Source: Blautia sp. BIOML-A1
GTDB lineage: Bacteria; Bacillota; Clostridia; Lachnospirales; Lachnospiraceae
Reading direction: 5' to 3'
NCBI RefSeq assembly: GCF_009883055.1
Contig: NZ_WWVR01000004.1
Span: 1-64,000 of the forward strand
Length of the DNA: 64,000 nt
Shown here: in pieces, positions 1-8,386 of the stretch
Layout of the letters: every line of letters starts with the position of its first letter
Numbering within the stretch: the stretch's first letter is position 1
Notes under the pieces: model-generated
Databases searched by the model: none
What the model was told of the DNA's origin: nothing
The model's input: only the letters and a program-made list of their open reading frames with translations
Translations under genes and position numbers: made by a program

Positions 1-175
1 TGGCAGCATAAACTGTCCGTATCCGGACAAGACAATAAGTAAGAAATATGCCCGTGTCCGGGCAAAAAATCGCGGGGCACGCGAGGATAGCTTGTAGATA
101 CTTGGCTCAGTAGAGCCATTGAGCAAGAAGCCCCCACTTCAAAATCAGAGATTTAAGTGGTGGGAGCATGTCACG
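1..175 (+). mobile_element. IS200/IS605-type right-end remnant, possible TnpB guide-RNA (omega RNA) scaffold
   Basis: No protein is readable here. The DNA has hairpins typical of the 3' end of IS200/IS605 (IS1341-like) elements: TGTCCG..CGGACA near 15-30, GCCCG..CGGGC near 50-64, GGCTC..GAGCC at 103-116, and a terminal imperfect hairpin at 131-164 pairing CCCCCACTT with AAGTGGTGGG. In this family such a terminal hairpin marks the element's right end, and the preceding region is the scaffold of the RNA used by TnpB. The Uma2 homology resumes straight after it, at about 176. The tnpB gene itself would lie to the left of the window. The call rests on remembered family patterns, not on a database match. 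Confidence 0.42.
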
Positions 176-343
176 TACAGGACTGCTGGTGTTCGCGAAT
201 ATTGGATTGTTGATCCTACAAAAAATTTTATTTTGGTATATGATTTTGAAAAGAACGGATCTGAACAATATACTTTGCAAGATTCTGTTAAGGCAGGAAT
301 CTATGATGATCTGACCATTGACTTTGGACGTATGGATATCTGA
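176..343 (+). pseudogene. Uma2-family (DUF820) endonuclease-like protein, C-terminal remnant
   Basis: The last 55 codons read YRTAGVREYWIVDP and onward, which is the conserved C-terminal part of the Uma2/DUF820 family, a restriction-endonuclease-like fold common as stand-alone genes. The family is normally about 180-200 residues, so the N-terminal two thirds is missing. The in-frame sequence before this point translates an IS-type terminal hairpin (131-164) and is not Uma2. The simplest reading is disruption by an IS200/IS605 element. The stop codon ends at 343. No function is expected from this piece. Confidence 0.6.
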
Positions 344-786
344 TGAAAGCAAAATACGAGAATTTATATGCAGAAAAGATACCTTAAAATACACCCAATG
401 GGGTAGAATTGGGGTGGTAAGTATGGTAAAATGGGGTGTAGAAAGCCCGAAAGCGTAGTAAAATCAAGGCTTTCGGGACTTGATAGAGAACATTTCTGTT
501 ATACTTATTACGTATATCAGAGTACACCGTTCGACCTCTATGGAACACCTGATTTTGACAGTATTGAAAATAGCTGAAAAACTCAGGGTTGATCTAGCAG
601 AAAAATAAGTTGCTGAGTAGAATGCTCATAATTTATATGAATAGTATGAAAGTTCTCGGGAGTTAATTCCGAGGGCTTTCTGTAGTATGAAATTTCTATA
701 ATATTGTATCAGTAAATGAGTTGTTACTGTGCGCAGGATGGTATCTGTAATCAGCAACAGAGATTTTGAAAATGACAGGTGAATAA
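344..786. other. Gene-poor stretch with decayed sequence and hairpins
   Basis: I see no convincing gene in these 443 bases. A hairpin at 446-477 pairs CCCGAAAG with CTTTCGGG and a second at about 658-683 pairs CTCGG with CCGAG; neither is followed by a clear T-run. A short stretch near 560-606 could be a decayed helix-turn-helix gene fragment, but it is too short to call. This fits a scar region next to the mobile-element remnant. Confidence 0.4.
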
Positions 787-1818
787 ATGGGAAAATGTGT
801 AAGAGTAAAATGGATCGATTATGCGAAGGGTATAACAATGCTTCTTGTTATAATTGGTCATACCATATCAGATGATCTGATAAGGGGGATGATTTTTTCT
901 TTTCATATGCCTCTTTTTTTTATGCTGAGTTGTGTGACATATAGATTCTCTTTGGATAAAGGAGAATTAAAAGCAAAAACCAGAAAATCATTTATGCATT
1001 TGATTATTCCGGTGATATCTATTTTCCTAATATGTCTGGTGTATAGATTTTTGACGGATATGAAAGAATGGAAGTCATTGGCTTTTGTACCAGCTTTTTT
1101 GAAAGAACAATTTAAGACAATTGTGTTTTGCAGTGGAAGCCGGAACTCTCCCAAAAGCTTTCCCGTATCGGTTCCGGCATTGGGCATTCCGTGGTTTTGC
1201 GTAGTACTATTTTGCAGCAGAACACTTTTGGATACTCTGCATTTGTATCTTGATGAAATAAAGTTGATGCTGGTTTCGTGTGTATTATCTGTAGCTGGTG
1301 TTTTTATAGGCAAGTTTGTCTGGCTGCCGTTTTCATTTGATGTTGTACTGGCGGTTATACCGTTTTTGTACATAGCATTGTATTTTAGAAAAATAAATGT
1401 ATCTGAAAAGCCTTTATTTAAATTTGTTGTGGCATTTGTGATTTGGATAGTGATATTTTTTGTTATTTTTTACATGAAAGATGATTACCTGCAGTTAGCT
1501 CCGAGAAAGTATCCAATGTATCCTTTGTGTTATATTGGGGCGTTCTTTGGTACGTGGATGCTTTCAGAACTTTCAGTTTTATTGTGCAACCTTAGCATAT
1601 CAAGGCCGATCGTATATTTGGGAAAATATTCTATGTATATGCTGATCGTTCACTCACTGGACAGCACTTTGTTTGCAAAATTGTGGATTGTAAATAAAAG
1701 TGAATATGTAAACTGCATTATGCGCTTATTGGTGGATACTATTCTTTTTTTACTTTTGAAAAAGTGTATTGATTTTTGGAAAATAACAAAGTTAAAGAGT
1801 GCGAATATAACACAATAA
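787..1818 (+). CDS. Acyltransferase family 3 / fucose 4-O-acetylase-like membrane protein
   Basis: This is a 343-residue multi-pass membrane protein. It opens with the family signature WIDYAKGITMLLVIIGHT (residues about 9-26), in which the Asp and the His-containing GHT are the hallmarks of O-acyltransferases that modify cell-surface sugars. About nine to ten hydrophobic segments follow, the usual number for acyltransferase 3 proteins. It therefore probably transfers acetyl groups to an extracellular glycan; the substrate cannot be read from sequence. The length is normal for the family. The gene appears to stand alone, and a new ribosome site separates it from nhaC. Codon use is AT-rich compared with the genes after it, which may indicate more recent acquisition. 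Confidence 0.8.
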   Translation: MGKCVRVKWIDYAKGITMLLVIIGHTISDDLIRGMIFSFHMPLFFMLSCVTYRFSLDKGELKAKTRKSFMHLIIPVISIFLICLVYRFLTDMKEWKSLAFVPAFLKEQFKTIVFCSGSRNSPKSFPVSVPALGIPWFCVVLFCSRTLLDTLHLYLDEIKLMLVSCVLSVAGVFIGKFVWLPFSFDVVLAVIPFLYIALYFRKINVSEKPLFKFVVAFVIWIVIFFVIFYMKDDYLQLAPRKYPMYPLCYIGAFFGTWMLSELSVLLCNLSISRPIVYLGKYSMYMLIVHSLDSTLFAKLWIVNKSEYVNCIMRLLVDTILFLLLKKCIDFWKITKLKSANITQ

Positions 1819-1868
1819 TTGTTTTGAGAGATTTACATTAGAATTATAACACATGAGGAGGAAAAGAG

Positions 1869-3413
1869 ATGGATGGTTCAATGTTTATTGGAACTTGGTG
1901 GTCACTTGTGCCACCGCTGCTGGCAATTGTACTGGCACTGGTAACAAAAGAAGTTTATAGTTCGCTTTTTATCGGAGTGGCAGCAGGCGCGCTGCTGTAC
2001 ACAGGGTTTCACCCGTGGGAGGCGTTTGTAGCTTTTTTTGAAATAATGAAGAACAGTATGAATCTGAATATTCTGATTTTTGATGTTCTGCTTGGAATGA
2101 TCATTGTCCTGATGTCAAAATCAGGTGGATCAGCAGCCTATGGAAAATGGGCTGGAAGCAAGATTAAATCCAAAAAGAGTGCGCTGCTGGCAACTACAGG
2201 CCTTGGAGTGCTGATCTTTGTGGATGATTATTTTAACTGTCTGACCGTCGGTTCTGTTATGCGGCCTGTCACAGACCGCTATAAGGTATCCAGAGCAAAG
2301 CTGGCATACATTATTGATGCTACAGCAGCACCAGTCTGCATCATAGCACCGATTTCCAGCTGGGCAGCTGCGGTGAATTCCTATGTGCCGGATGATGCGG
2401 GTATCACTGGATTTCAGCTGTTTCTTTCTACGATTCCGTATAATCTCTATGCAATCCTTACCCTGGTAATGGTAGTCTTTGTTATCACCACGGGTCTGGA
2501 TTTTGGATTGATGAAGATTCATGAAAAAAATGCAGAAAAAGGAGATCTCTTTACTTCTGGTGGAGAGGAGTTTGAACAGGTAAAAGAAGAGGAAATATCT
2601 GCGAAAGGAAAGGTAACAGATCTGGTACTGCCGGTTCTGGTTCTGATCATCTCAGCGATTGGAGCAATGATCTATACTGGATTCCTTGGCGGAGCGACAG
2701 ATATTGTAACTGCATTTTCAGGCTGTGACGCAGAGACAAGTCTGATCTTTGCAACGATGATAACAGTATTTTTTATGATGCTTTTGTATCTTCCGAGAAA
2801 AGTCATTACATTCAAAGGCTTTATGGATAGCTTTGTAGAGGGATTCAAGATGATGATACCGGCAATCGCGATTCTGATATTTGCCTGGTCATTGAAGGGA
2901 ATGGGAGATGCCCTGGAGATCAGCACCTTTGTAAAAAATATTGTGGGAAATAATGCATCTGCAAGCGTTATACTCCCGGCAGTTTTGTTTGTTGTTGCAG
3001 TATTTCTTTCATTTTCAACAGGAACAAGCTGGGGAACTTTTGCAATTCTTGTTCCTATTGCCATAGCCATGTTCCCGGGTTCAGAGAATGTGCAGATGAT
3101 GATCATTGCTGTGTCAGCAGTTCTGGCAGGGGCAGTCTGCGGAGATCATATCTCACCGATTTCGGATACAACTGTTATGTCTTCGGCAGGAGCGCAGTCT
3201 AATCATATTAATCATGTGACGACGCAGATGCAGTATGCAGCAGTTGTTGCTGTTGTGTCTTTTATTGGTTATATTATTGCCGGATTTATACACATCTGGT
3301 GGGTGGTTCTGGGAATCAGTCTTGTCCTGCTCTTGATTATACTGAATGTACTCAGGAGAATCAGTAATGGAAAAGAACAATGTGCAGATATGCAGGAAAA
3401 AAAGCATGCATAA
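1869..3413 (+). CDS. nhaC: NhaC-family Na+/H+ antiporter
   Basis: A 514-residue integral membrane protein of the NhaC ion-transporter family. Around eleven to twelve hydrophobic segments are visible. Conserved-looking features include the VDDYFNCLTVG stretch (about residues 118-128), the FSTGTSWGTF segment (about 383-392) and GDHISPISDTTV (about 424-435), all typical of NhaC. It should exchange cytoplasmic Na+ for protons, or act on a related organic-acid/amine couple, since the family also includes malate/lactate antiporters. GAGGAGG lies 7 bases before the ATG. The next gene starts inside its last codons, so the two are probably cotranscribed. Confidence 0.85.
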   Translation: MDGSMFIGTWWSLVPPLLAIVLALVTKEVYSSLFIGVAAGALLYTGFHPWEAFVAFFEIMKNSMNLNILIFDVLLGMIIVLMSKSGGSAAYGKWAGSKIKSKKSALLATTGLGVLIFVDDYFNCLTVGSVMRPVTDRYKVSRAKLAYIIDATAAPVCIIAPISSWAAAVNSYVPDDAGITGFQLFLSTIPYNLYAILTLVMVVFVITTGLDFGLMKIHEKNAEKGDLFTSGGEEFEQVKEEEISAKGKVTDLVLPVLVLIISAIGAMIYTGFLGGATDIVTAFSGCDAETSLIFATMITVFFMMLLYLPRKVITFKGFMDSFVEGFKMMIPAIAILIFAWSLKGMGDALEISTFVKNIVGNNASASVILPAVLFVVAVFLSFSTGTSWGTFAILVPIAIAMFPGSENVQMMIIAVSAVLAGAVCGDHISPISDTTVMSSAGAQSNHINHVTTQMQYAAVVAVVSFIGYIIAGFIHIWWVVLGISLVLLLIILNVLRRISNGKEQCADMQEKKHA

Positions 3414-4014
3414 GATAACAGTTCCATATATAGATCAGAGTATAAAATATCCTACAGGATGTGAGAGCGTATCGGCTGTTATGCTGCTCAGATTTCTGGG
3501 ATATGATATTACGGTTGATGAGTTTATTGAGAATGGGCTGGAATGTCGGGATATGGAATTGAGGGATGGAGTTTTGTATGGACCGGATCCGAATGAATGC
3601 TTCTGTGGAAATCCTTATGATGAGGATGGATTTGGAATCTATGCAGGGGGACTTCGGAAAGCTCTTGAAAGAGTAGCAGGTGACAGGTACAAATTTCCGG
3701 ATGAAACGGGAACGCCGGTATCTGAACTTTTAAGAAAATATATTGATCAGAATATGCCGGTTGTTTTCTGGGCCTGTATTAATATGAGAGAGGAAATTCC
3801 AGGACCGGAATGGCGGCTTTTGGATTCGGGGGAGAAGTTTTGCTGGACATCGAATGAACATTGTATGCTCCTTGTGGGATATGATGAGAAAAACTATTAT
3901 TTTAATGATCCCTATGACAATAACGGTGTGATCGGATATCCGAAAGAAATTGTTGAAAGAAGACATGCCGCTCAGCATAGTATGGCATTGGGTGTAACTG
4001 AAGAAAAATATTAA
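3367..4014 (+). CDS. C39-like cysteine peptidase family protein
   Basis: A 215-residue protein resembling peptidase_C39_2 proteins. The segment YPTGCESVSAVM carries the probable catalytic Cys, and NEHCMLLVGYD followed by YYFNDPY matches the His and Asn/Asp regions of papain-like C39 domains. No signal peptide is obvious if translation starts at 3367. That start is preferred because AGGAGA lies 7 bases upstream; 3406 is a possible alternative. It overlaps the end of nhaC by 47 bases, suggesting translational coupling. Such stand-alone C39_2 proteins are common in Clostridia and their substrates are generally unknown. It does not look like a bacteriocin-exporter peptidase, since there is no transporter fusion or peptide gene nearby. 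Confidence 0.7.
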   Translation: MEKNNVQICRKKSMHKITVPYIDQSIKYPTGCESVSAVMLLRFLGYDITVDEFIENGLECRDMELRDGVLYGPDPNECFCGNPYDEDGFGIYAGGLRKALERVAGDRYKFPDETGTPVSELLRKYIDQNMPVVFWACINMREEIPGPEWRLLDSGEKFCWTSNEHCMLLVGYDEKNYYFNDPYDNNGVIGYPKEIVERRHAAQHSMALGVTEEKY

Positions 4015-4032
4015 AATTCACAAAAACTTATT

Positions 4033-4066
4033 TTACAAACAGAAAGATATCTGCTATAGTATATCT
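4033..4066 (+). promoter_or_regulatory. Promoter with overlapping dyad before the phospholipase-like gene
   Basis: TTACAA (4033-4038) and TATAGT (4055-4060) are 16 bases apart, with a TGC extended -10. AGATAT (4045-4050) and ATATCT (4061-4066) flank the -10 box as a dyad, which could be an operator. Read by eye only. Confidence 0.5.
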
Positions 4067-4105
4067 TGGTTACAGTAAATACGTTATGATTGCAGATAGA
4101 AAGAA

Positions 4106-4705
4106 GTGTTTATTTTGCGAAAGAAATCACACATACTTTTAGCAAGATATCTGGCAGACCAGATGCCTGCTAATGAGAGCTTACAGTCACATAGAAAAGC
4201 ATTTTGTCTTGGAAATATTCTTCCGGACATTCAGCCATCCTTTGTAACCAAGAGACATGAATATTTTGGCACCTTTGATGAGGTACAGGGAAAGATCTAC
4301 CATTTGATAGAGAAGAGTACAGGTAAATGCAATGACCGGGTGTTCTGGAGAAGAGCCGGTGAGATCATGCATTATATTGCAGATTATTTTACATTTCCGC
4401 ATAATAAGACATTTGACGGTTCTCTGCGTCAGCATAATACTTATGAGAAACATCTGAAGAATGAACTCAAGGATTTTGTTGAAAGCGGCAGGGCGGATAT
4501 TTATGTGGAGAAGAACCTGCGTTTTGATTCATTGAATCAGCTGACTGATTATATCAGAGAGCGACATAAGGTCTATCTTGACAGGAAACGTTCGATCGAT
4601 GAGGATATACATTATATTCTCAGCGTGTGCTTTCAGGTATTTCAGGGATTGTTTCAGCTTTGTCTTCGGACAGCTGTCCAGGGAGTGCCAGCAGCAGATA
4701 TCTGA
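4106..4705 (+). CDS. Zinc-dependent phospholipase C family protein
   Basis: A 199-residue protein of the zinc-dependent phospholipase C / S1-P1 nuclease-like fold seen in many Firmicutes. Metal-binding candidates are the HILLARYLAD His near the N terminus, GNILPDIQP, HEYFG, and the HYIADYFTFPHN stretch (about residues 91-102), which resembles the HxxxD...H zinc ligands of the family. No secretion signal is visible, so it is probably cytoplasmic and its lipid substrate is unproven. The start is a GTG at 4106, because it lies close before the conserved N terminus and after a purine-rich AGAAAG; a TTG at 4115 is an alternative. A strong terminator follows. Confidence 0.65.
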   Translation: MFILRKKSHILLARYLADQMPANESLQSHRKAFCLGNILPDIQPSFVTKRHEYFGTFDEVQGKIYHLIEKSTGKCNDRVFWRRAGEIMHYIADYFTFPHNKTFDGSLRQHNTYEKHLKNELKDFVESGRADIYVEKNLRFDSLNQLTDYIRERHKVYLDRKRSIDEDIHYILSVCFQVFQGLFQLCLRTAVQGVPAADI

Positions 4706-4737
4706 AAATATGAAAAAAATATGAAATTTACCCAAAT

Positions 4738-4770
4738 CCGCCGGAGTGTTACACTCCGGCGGTTGATTTT
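4738..4770 (+). terminator. Intrinsic terminator after the phospholipase-like gene
   Basis: A near-perfect hairpin pairs CCGCCGGAGTGT with ACACTCCGGCGG (4738-4762) and is followed by TTGATTTTG. It is GC-rich and strong, although the T-run is broken. Confidence 0.75.
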
Positions 4771-4791
4771 GAAAAAACAGTATGCTAAAAT
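4763..4791 (+). promoter_or_regulatory. Promoter for the NlpC/P60 gene
   Basis: TTGATT (4763-4768) and TAAAAT (4786-4791) are 17 bases apart, with a TGC extended -10. The -35 box touches the end of the preceding terminator. The leader to the start codon at 4882 would be about 85 bases. Confidence 0.5.
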
Positions 4792-4881
4792 AAGCACAGT
4801 TATTAAGTAAGTTAGAAGATTTTAACATGTTTCTTTCTGTAAGAGAGAAATATGGCCGCAGAAGGGAGTTTTTTTTGCAGG

Positions 4882-6912
4882 ATGAAAAATAAATATCTGA
4901 CAAAGTGTTTATGCATTACAATGATTTCAGCAATGGTTTTATCCAGTCCGATGTCTATTCTGGCTGCAGATGAAGAGATAGAAGCCTCTGGTGATTTCAG
5001 TGATGGCAGCGACCTGGGCGATGGCGCTGAAGCAGAAACGCCGACGCCGGAGCCAACGACAGCCCCGGAGCCAACGACAGCCCCGGAGCCGACAACAGCG
5101 CCGGAACCGACAACAGCACCTGAGCCAACGACAGCACCTGATCCTACCGTCGAACCGACAACAACACCGGAGCCGACAACAGTGCCTGATCCTACTGCAA
5201 CAGTGACACCGGCACCGACAGTGACACAGACACCGACGGCAGCAGTTCCGGAGGCAGTTGCCAAATTGATCGATCAGATCAGAACCCTGGCAGATCAGAC
5301 GCTTACCTTGAAGGATGAAGCAAAAGTGCAGGCGCTCAGAAAGGCATACAACAATCTGACAAGTGATCAGCAGACAATGGTGACGAATTACCAGGCGCTG
5401 GTCAGTATGGAAGAGAAGATTACAGCACTTAAGAAGAAACAGAATGGCGATAATGGAAATAATACAGATATTTCTGACGGAACCAAGACAGATGTGACTG
5501 GTAAGACAGGTACACCGGTTTATTATGTGTCGAATCTTCATGCCGGCAAGGATTTTTATCTGGACAGCCTGAAAGAAAATTATCAGCTTAGTTTCTCTGA
5601 TGATTTTTCATCTGTAATGGATGAGATTGAGAAGGAGTATAAGCAAAAGAATAAGCTGACAGATGCCAGTGACAACAGAGATGACGGTCTTACCACATCA
5701 GCAGATTCTCTTCTTGTCCGTAACTGGCAGGATATCCTTGCTGTTTATGTGTACGAGCAGAGCCAGAAGGGTGTTAAGGAATTTAAGCTGGATTCTTCCA
5801 GCAAGGACGAACTCGCCAAAATCTTTGAGAAGATGAATCCGATAGTACGCGACAAAGAGAATAACACCCATGTTTCCTATGGAAATTATCATATCAATAC
5901 TTACATTAAGCAGAATAATATCGCACAGGATCAGAGAGGAACTCTTAAGAAATATGTAGAGACGGACTGTAAGCTTCTCTGTGCGATAGTTACGGATGCC
6001 AGGGGCTTTGTGCGCCAGAGTGTCGGAGATGATATTTCTGAGGAACGTGTTAATGTTATCACAGCTGCATATTCTCTGATCGGTGAGGTTGGTTATTTCT
6101 GGGGTGGTAAATCCACAGTGATCGGTAAGGACTCAAGCTGGGGAACTGCTGAGAAGGTTTCAGCGGCCGGAAGTCCGAGTACAGGAACTACCAGAGCATA
6201 TGGACTGGACTGCAGTGGCTTTGTTACATGGGCTGTGATCAACGGATATGACAGTACAAATATGCAGAACAGCGTTGGAGACGGAACCTCAGATCAATGG
6301 GAGAAGGCCAATGTAGTCAGTGAGCAGGATGCACAGCCGGGAGATCTGGTATTTCAGAATGGTCCGGAATCCGGAAGTGATAATCATGTAGGCATCATCT
6401 GCGGCAAGACAGATGCGGGAGACTGGATCGCAGTACATTGTTCTTCCAGCAAAAACGGAGTTACTGTTGGTGAGGCATATGGAGCAAGCTTCCGCTATAT
6501 CCGTCAGTCGTCATTTTATCCGACAGAGGAAGAACTTGCCCAGATGGTCAGTGACGGTGAGACAGCAGACAATGCGCAGGCTCAGGAAGTAAGTACAGAT
6601 ACATTAGAAACGTCAGATGGAGATTTTATATCAGATACAGCACTCCTGACAGGTACAGCAGGAACCAAAGAGGATACGAAGGAAGATACAACCGGAGTTG
6701 ATATCAGTTTTGAAGATGATATTAATATCGGACAGGACGATACAGAAGATATGTTGTCTGACGGAACTACTGTTGAAAGTGCAACCGTAGAAATGACAGA
6801 CAGCCTTAAGCAAATCCTCAAAAAAGGAACGACAGTTTCTTCTAAGAATGATGCGGTGATTTATCCGCAGCAGCCGGATAACAGTGATATTCAGATAGAA
6901 TTTGAGGATTGA
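4882..6912 (+). CDS. Secreted NlpC/P60 peptidoglycan hydrolase with Pro-Thr repeat linker
   Basis: A 676-residue secreted protein. Residues 1 to about 32 form a signal peptide ending ILAADEE. Residues about 50-125 are a Pro-Thr-rich stalk with repeats of the type TAPEPT, typical of a wall-spanning linker. A middle region of unknown fold follows. The NlpC/P60 domain (about residues 390-550) has the catalytic Cys in GLDCSGF (Cys444) and the His in DNHVGI (His502), so it should cut gamma-D-glutamyl bonds in wall peptides. The acidic Ser/Thr-rich tail (about 560-676) lacks an anchor motif. The start at 4882 is chosen over 4852 because it begins a clean signal peptide. A terminator follows. Confidence 0.85.
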   Translation: MKNKYLTKCLCITMISAMVLSSPMSILAADEEIEASGDFSDGSDLGDGAEAETPTPEPTTAPEPTTAPEPTTAPEPTTAPEPTTAPDPTVEPTTTPEPTTVPDPTATVTPAPTVTQTPTAAVPEAVAKLIDQIRTLADQTLTLKDEAKVQALRKAYNNLTSDQQTMVTNYQALVSMEEKITALKKKQNGDNGNNTDISDGTKTDVTGKTGTPVYYVSNLHAGKDFYLDSLKENYQLSFSDDFSSVMDEIEKEYKQKNKLTDASDNRDDGLTTSADSLLVRNWQDILAVYVYEQSQKGVKEFKLDSSSKDELAKIFEKMNPIVRDKENNTHVSYGNYHINTYIKQNNIAQDQRGTLKKYVETDCKLLCAIVTDARGFVRQSVGDDISEERVNVITAAYSLIGEVGYFWGGKSTVIGKDSSWGTAEKVSAAGSPSTGTTRAYGLDCSGFVTWAVINGYDSTNMQNSVGDGTSDQWEKANVVSEQDAQPGDLVFQNGPESGSDNHVGIICGKTDAGDWIAVHCSSSKNGVTVGEAYGASFRYIRQSSFYPTEEELAQMVSDGETADNAQAQEVSTDTLETSDGDFISDTALLTGTAGTKEDTKEDTTGVDISFEDDINIGQDDTEDMLSDGTTVESATVEMTDSLKQILKKGTTVSSKNDAVIYPQQPDNSDIQIEFED

Positions 6913-6924
6913 CAGCTGAGAGAG

Positions 6925-6962
6925 ACCCGCGAAGATCTTTGCATGATTTTCGCGGGTTTTTT
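6925..6962 (+). terminator. Intrinsic terminator after the NlpC/P60 gene
   Basis: ACCCGCGAA pairs with TTCGCGGGT, followed by a run of six T (6957-6962). Confidence 0.85.
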
Positions 6963-7122
6963 CCTTGGCCTTCTGAACATCCATAATACAGACTCTTTTT
7001 TCGTTGTGCTATAATGAAAGATGAGGCATAACTGTTCAAAGGGAAAATGAGAATATTTTTTGTCATATAATAGTAAGAGAACTGAACGGCCTCAAAATAT
7101 CAGGAAAACAGAGGAATAAGAG

Positions 7123-8376
7123 ATGAGAAAACACAGGTTGCCTCAAAAAGTATGCCTGTTTATAATTTTGGCTGTTATTCTGGGATGGGGCGTGAATACG
7201 TGCTTCCATAAATTGGCAGATAACGGTGACAGTACAGACCAGAAGGCTGTGATCACGGATGTGACGAAGGGGATTTTTGACAGGGAGCCTTCGGAGGTAC
7301 AGAATTTGCGGGAGCAAAGCGTAGCGGATACGGATGAGGAAGGCTATCAGGAATATTATTTTCATCTTCTTGAAGAGTCTGAGAAAAGAATTTATCGGGA
7401 GATGTTAAACGGAATCCGAAAGAGAGAAAATGGTTTTTATCTGACTACTTCGGAGGAAACAAAGATTAATAAGGTTTACCATGCACTTCTTAAGGATCAT
7501 CCGGAACTGTTCTGGGTTCATAACCGTCAGGAGGTATATACAACTTCCTATCAGGGAAGTGATTACTGTGAGTTTTCTCCGGGTTATACATACACAGAAG
7601 AAGAAATAACAGAGATCCGGCAGGCAATGTACAATGCCAGAGAAGCAGTCAGCAGTCTGATCCCGGAGGGAGCAGACACCTATGAGAAGGTTAAGACGGT
7701 TTATTCCTACATCATTGATACAGCGGAATATGCTTCTTCCGAGGATGACCAGAATGTAGCAGGGATTTTCTGGAGAAAACAGGCGGTTTGTGCCGGATAT
7801 GCGAGAGCAGTGCAGTATCTTCTGGAACAATTGGAAGTTCCCTGTATTTACGTAGAGGGAGATACCAGAGACAGCGATGAGGGTCATGCATGGAATATTG
7901 TACAGATTGACGGACAGTATTATTATGTGGATGCGACCAATGGTGATCAGCCAAGGTTTCTTGAGGGAGATGCAGTCCAGCTTGCGGAGCATAAGACCAT
8001 TATTTATGACTATCTGTGTCCGTTTCCGCAGGAATATGAGCAGGTGTATACTGCTTCGAAAGAATTTTCGTTACCGGAATGTACGGCAACGGATAAGAAT
8101 TTTTATGTACTGAATCAGGCATATTTTGATATGTATGATTATCAGACTTTGTATGATTACTGCTGTATGCGGCTGGATAACGGGGCGGCAGTTGTGCGCT
8201 TCAAGTTCAAAAACCAGGAAGATTTTGACCAGGTTTACCAGGAGTGGATCCAGAGCGGCGGCAGTGAAGATATTCAGAATGTGGCAAGATATTATATGGG
8301 ACTTTACGGACTCAGCACGGTGGAATATCATTATGGAGTTCTGGATAATCTCAAGACTATGTACTTTATGTTTTAG
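7123..8376 (+). CDS. Transglutaminase-like domain protein, membrane-anchored or secreted
   Basis: A 417-residue protein with an N-terminal hydrophobic segment (about residues 9-27), acting as a signal or membrane anchor, so the rest is extracellular. The transglutaminase-like core (about 170-280) has the full triad: Cys223 in AVCAGYA, His255 in GHAWN and Asp270 in VDATNG. Proteins with this core in Gram-positives are usually cysteine proteases or wall-associated enzymes, not true cross-linkers. The C-terminal third has no motif I recognise. It sits 10 bases before the DUF4203 gene and is probably cotranscribed with it and with ybaK. Confidence 0.75.
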   Translation: MRKHRLPQKVCLFIILAVILGWGVNTCFHKLADNGDSTDQKAVITDVTKGIFDREPSEVQNLREQSVADTDEEGYQEYYFHLLEESEKRIYREMLNGIRKRENGFYLTTSEETKINKVYHALLKDHPELFWVHNRQEVYTTSYQGSDYCEFSPGYTYTEEEITEIRQAMYNAREAVSSLIPEGADTYEKVKTVYSYIIDTAEYASSEDDQNVAGIFWRKQAVCAGYARAVQYLLEQLEVPCIYVEGDTRDSDEGHAWNIVQIDGQYYYVDATNGDQPRFLEGDAVQLAEHKTIIYDYLCPFPQEYEQVYTASKEFSLPECTATDKNFYVLNQAYFDMYDYQTLYDYCCMRLDNGAAVVRFKFKNQEDFDQVYQEWIQSGGSEDIQNVARYYMGLYGLSTVEYHYGVLDNLKTMYFMF

Positions 8377-8386
8377 GAGGCGCGTT

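Noticed and set aside
4939..5541. Cys/Arg-rich and Gly/Val-rich antisense frames over the Pro-Thr repeats
   Set aside because: Low-complexity translation of repetitive DNA; no start signals.
8126..8386. N-terminal extension of the DUF4203 gene
   Set aside because: It overlaps the transglutaminase-like gene in another frame; a clear AGGAGG marks 8387 as the start.
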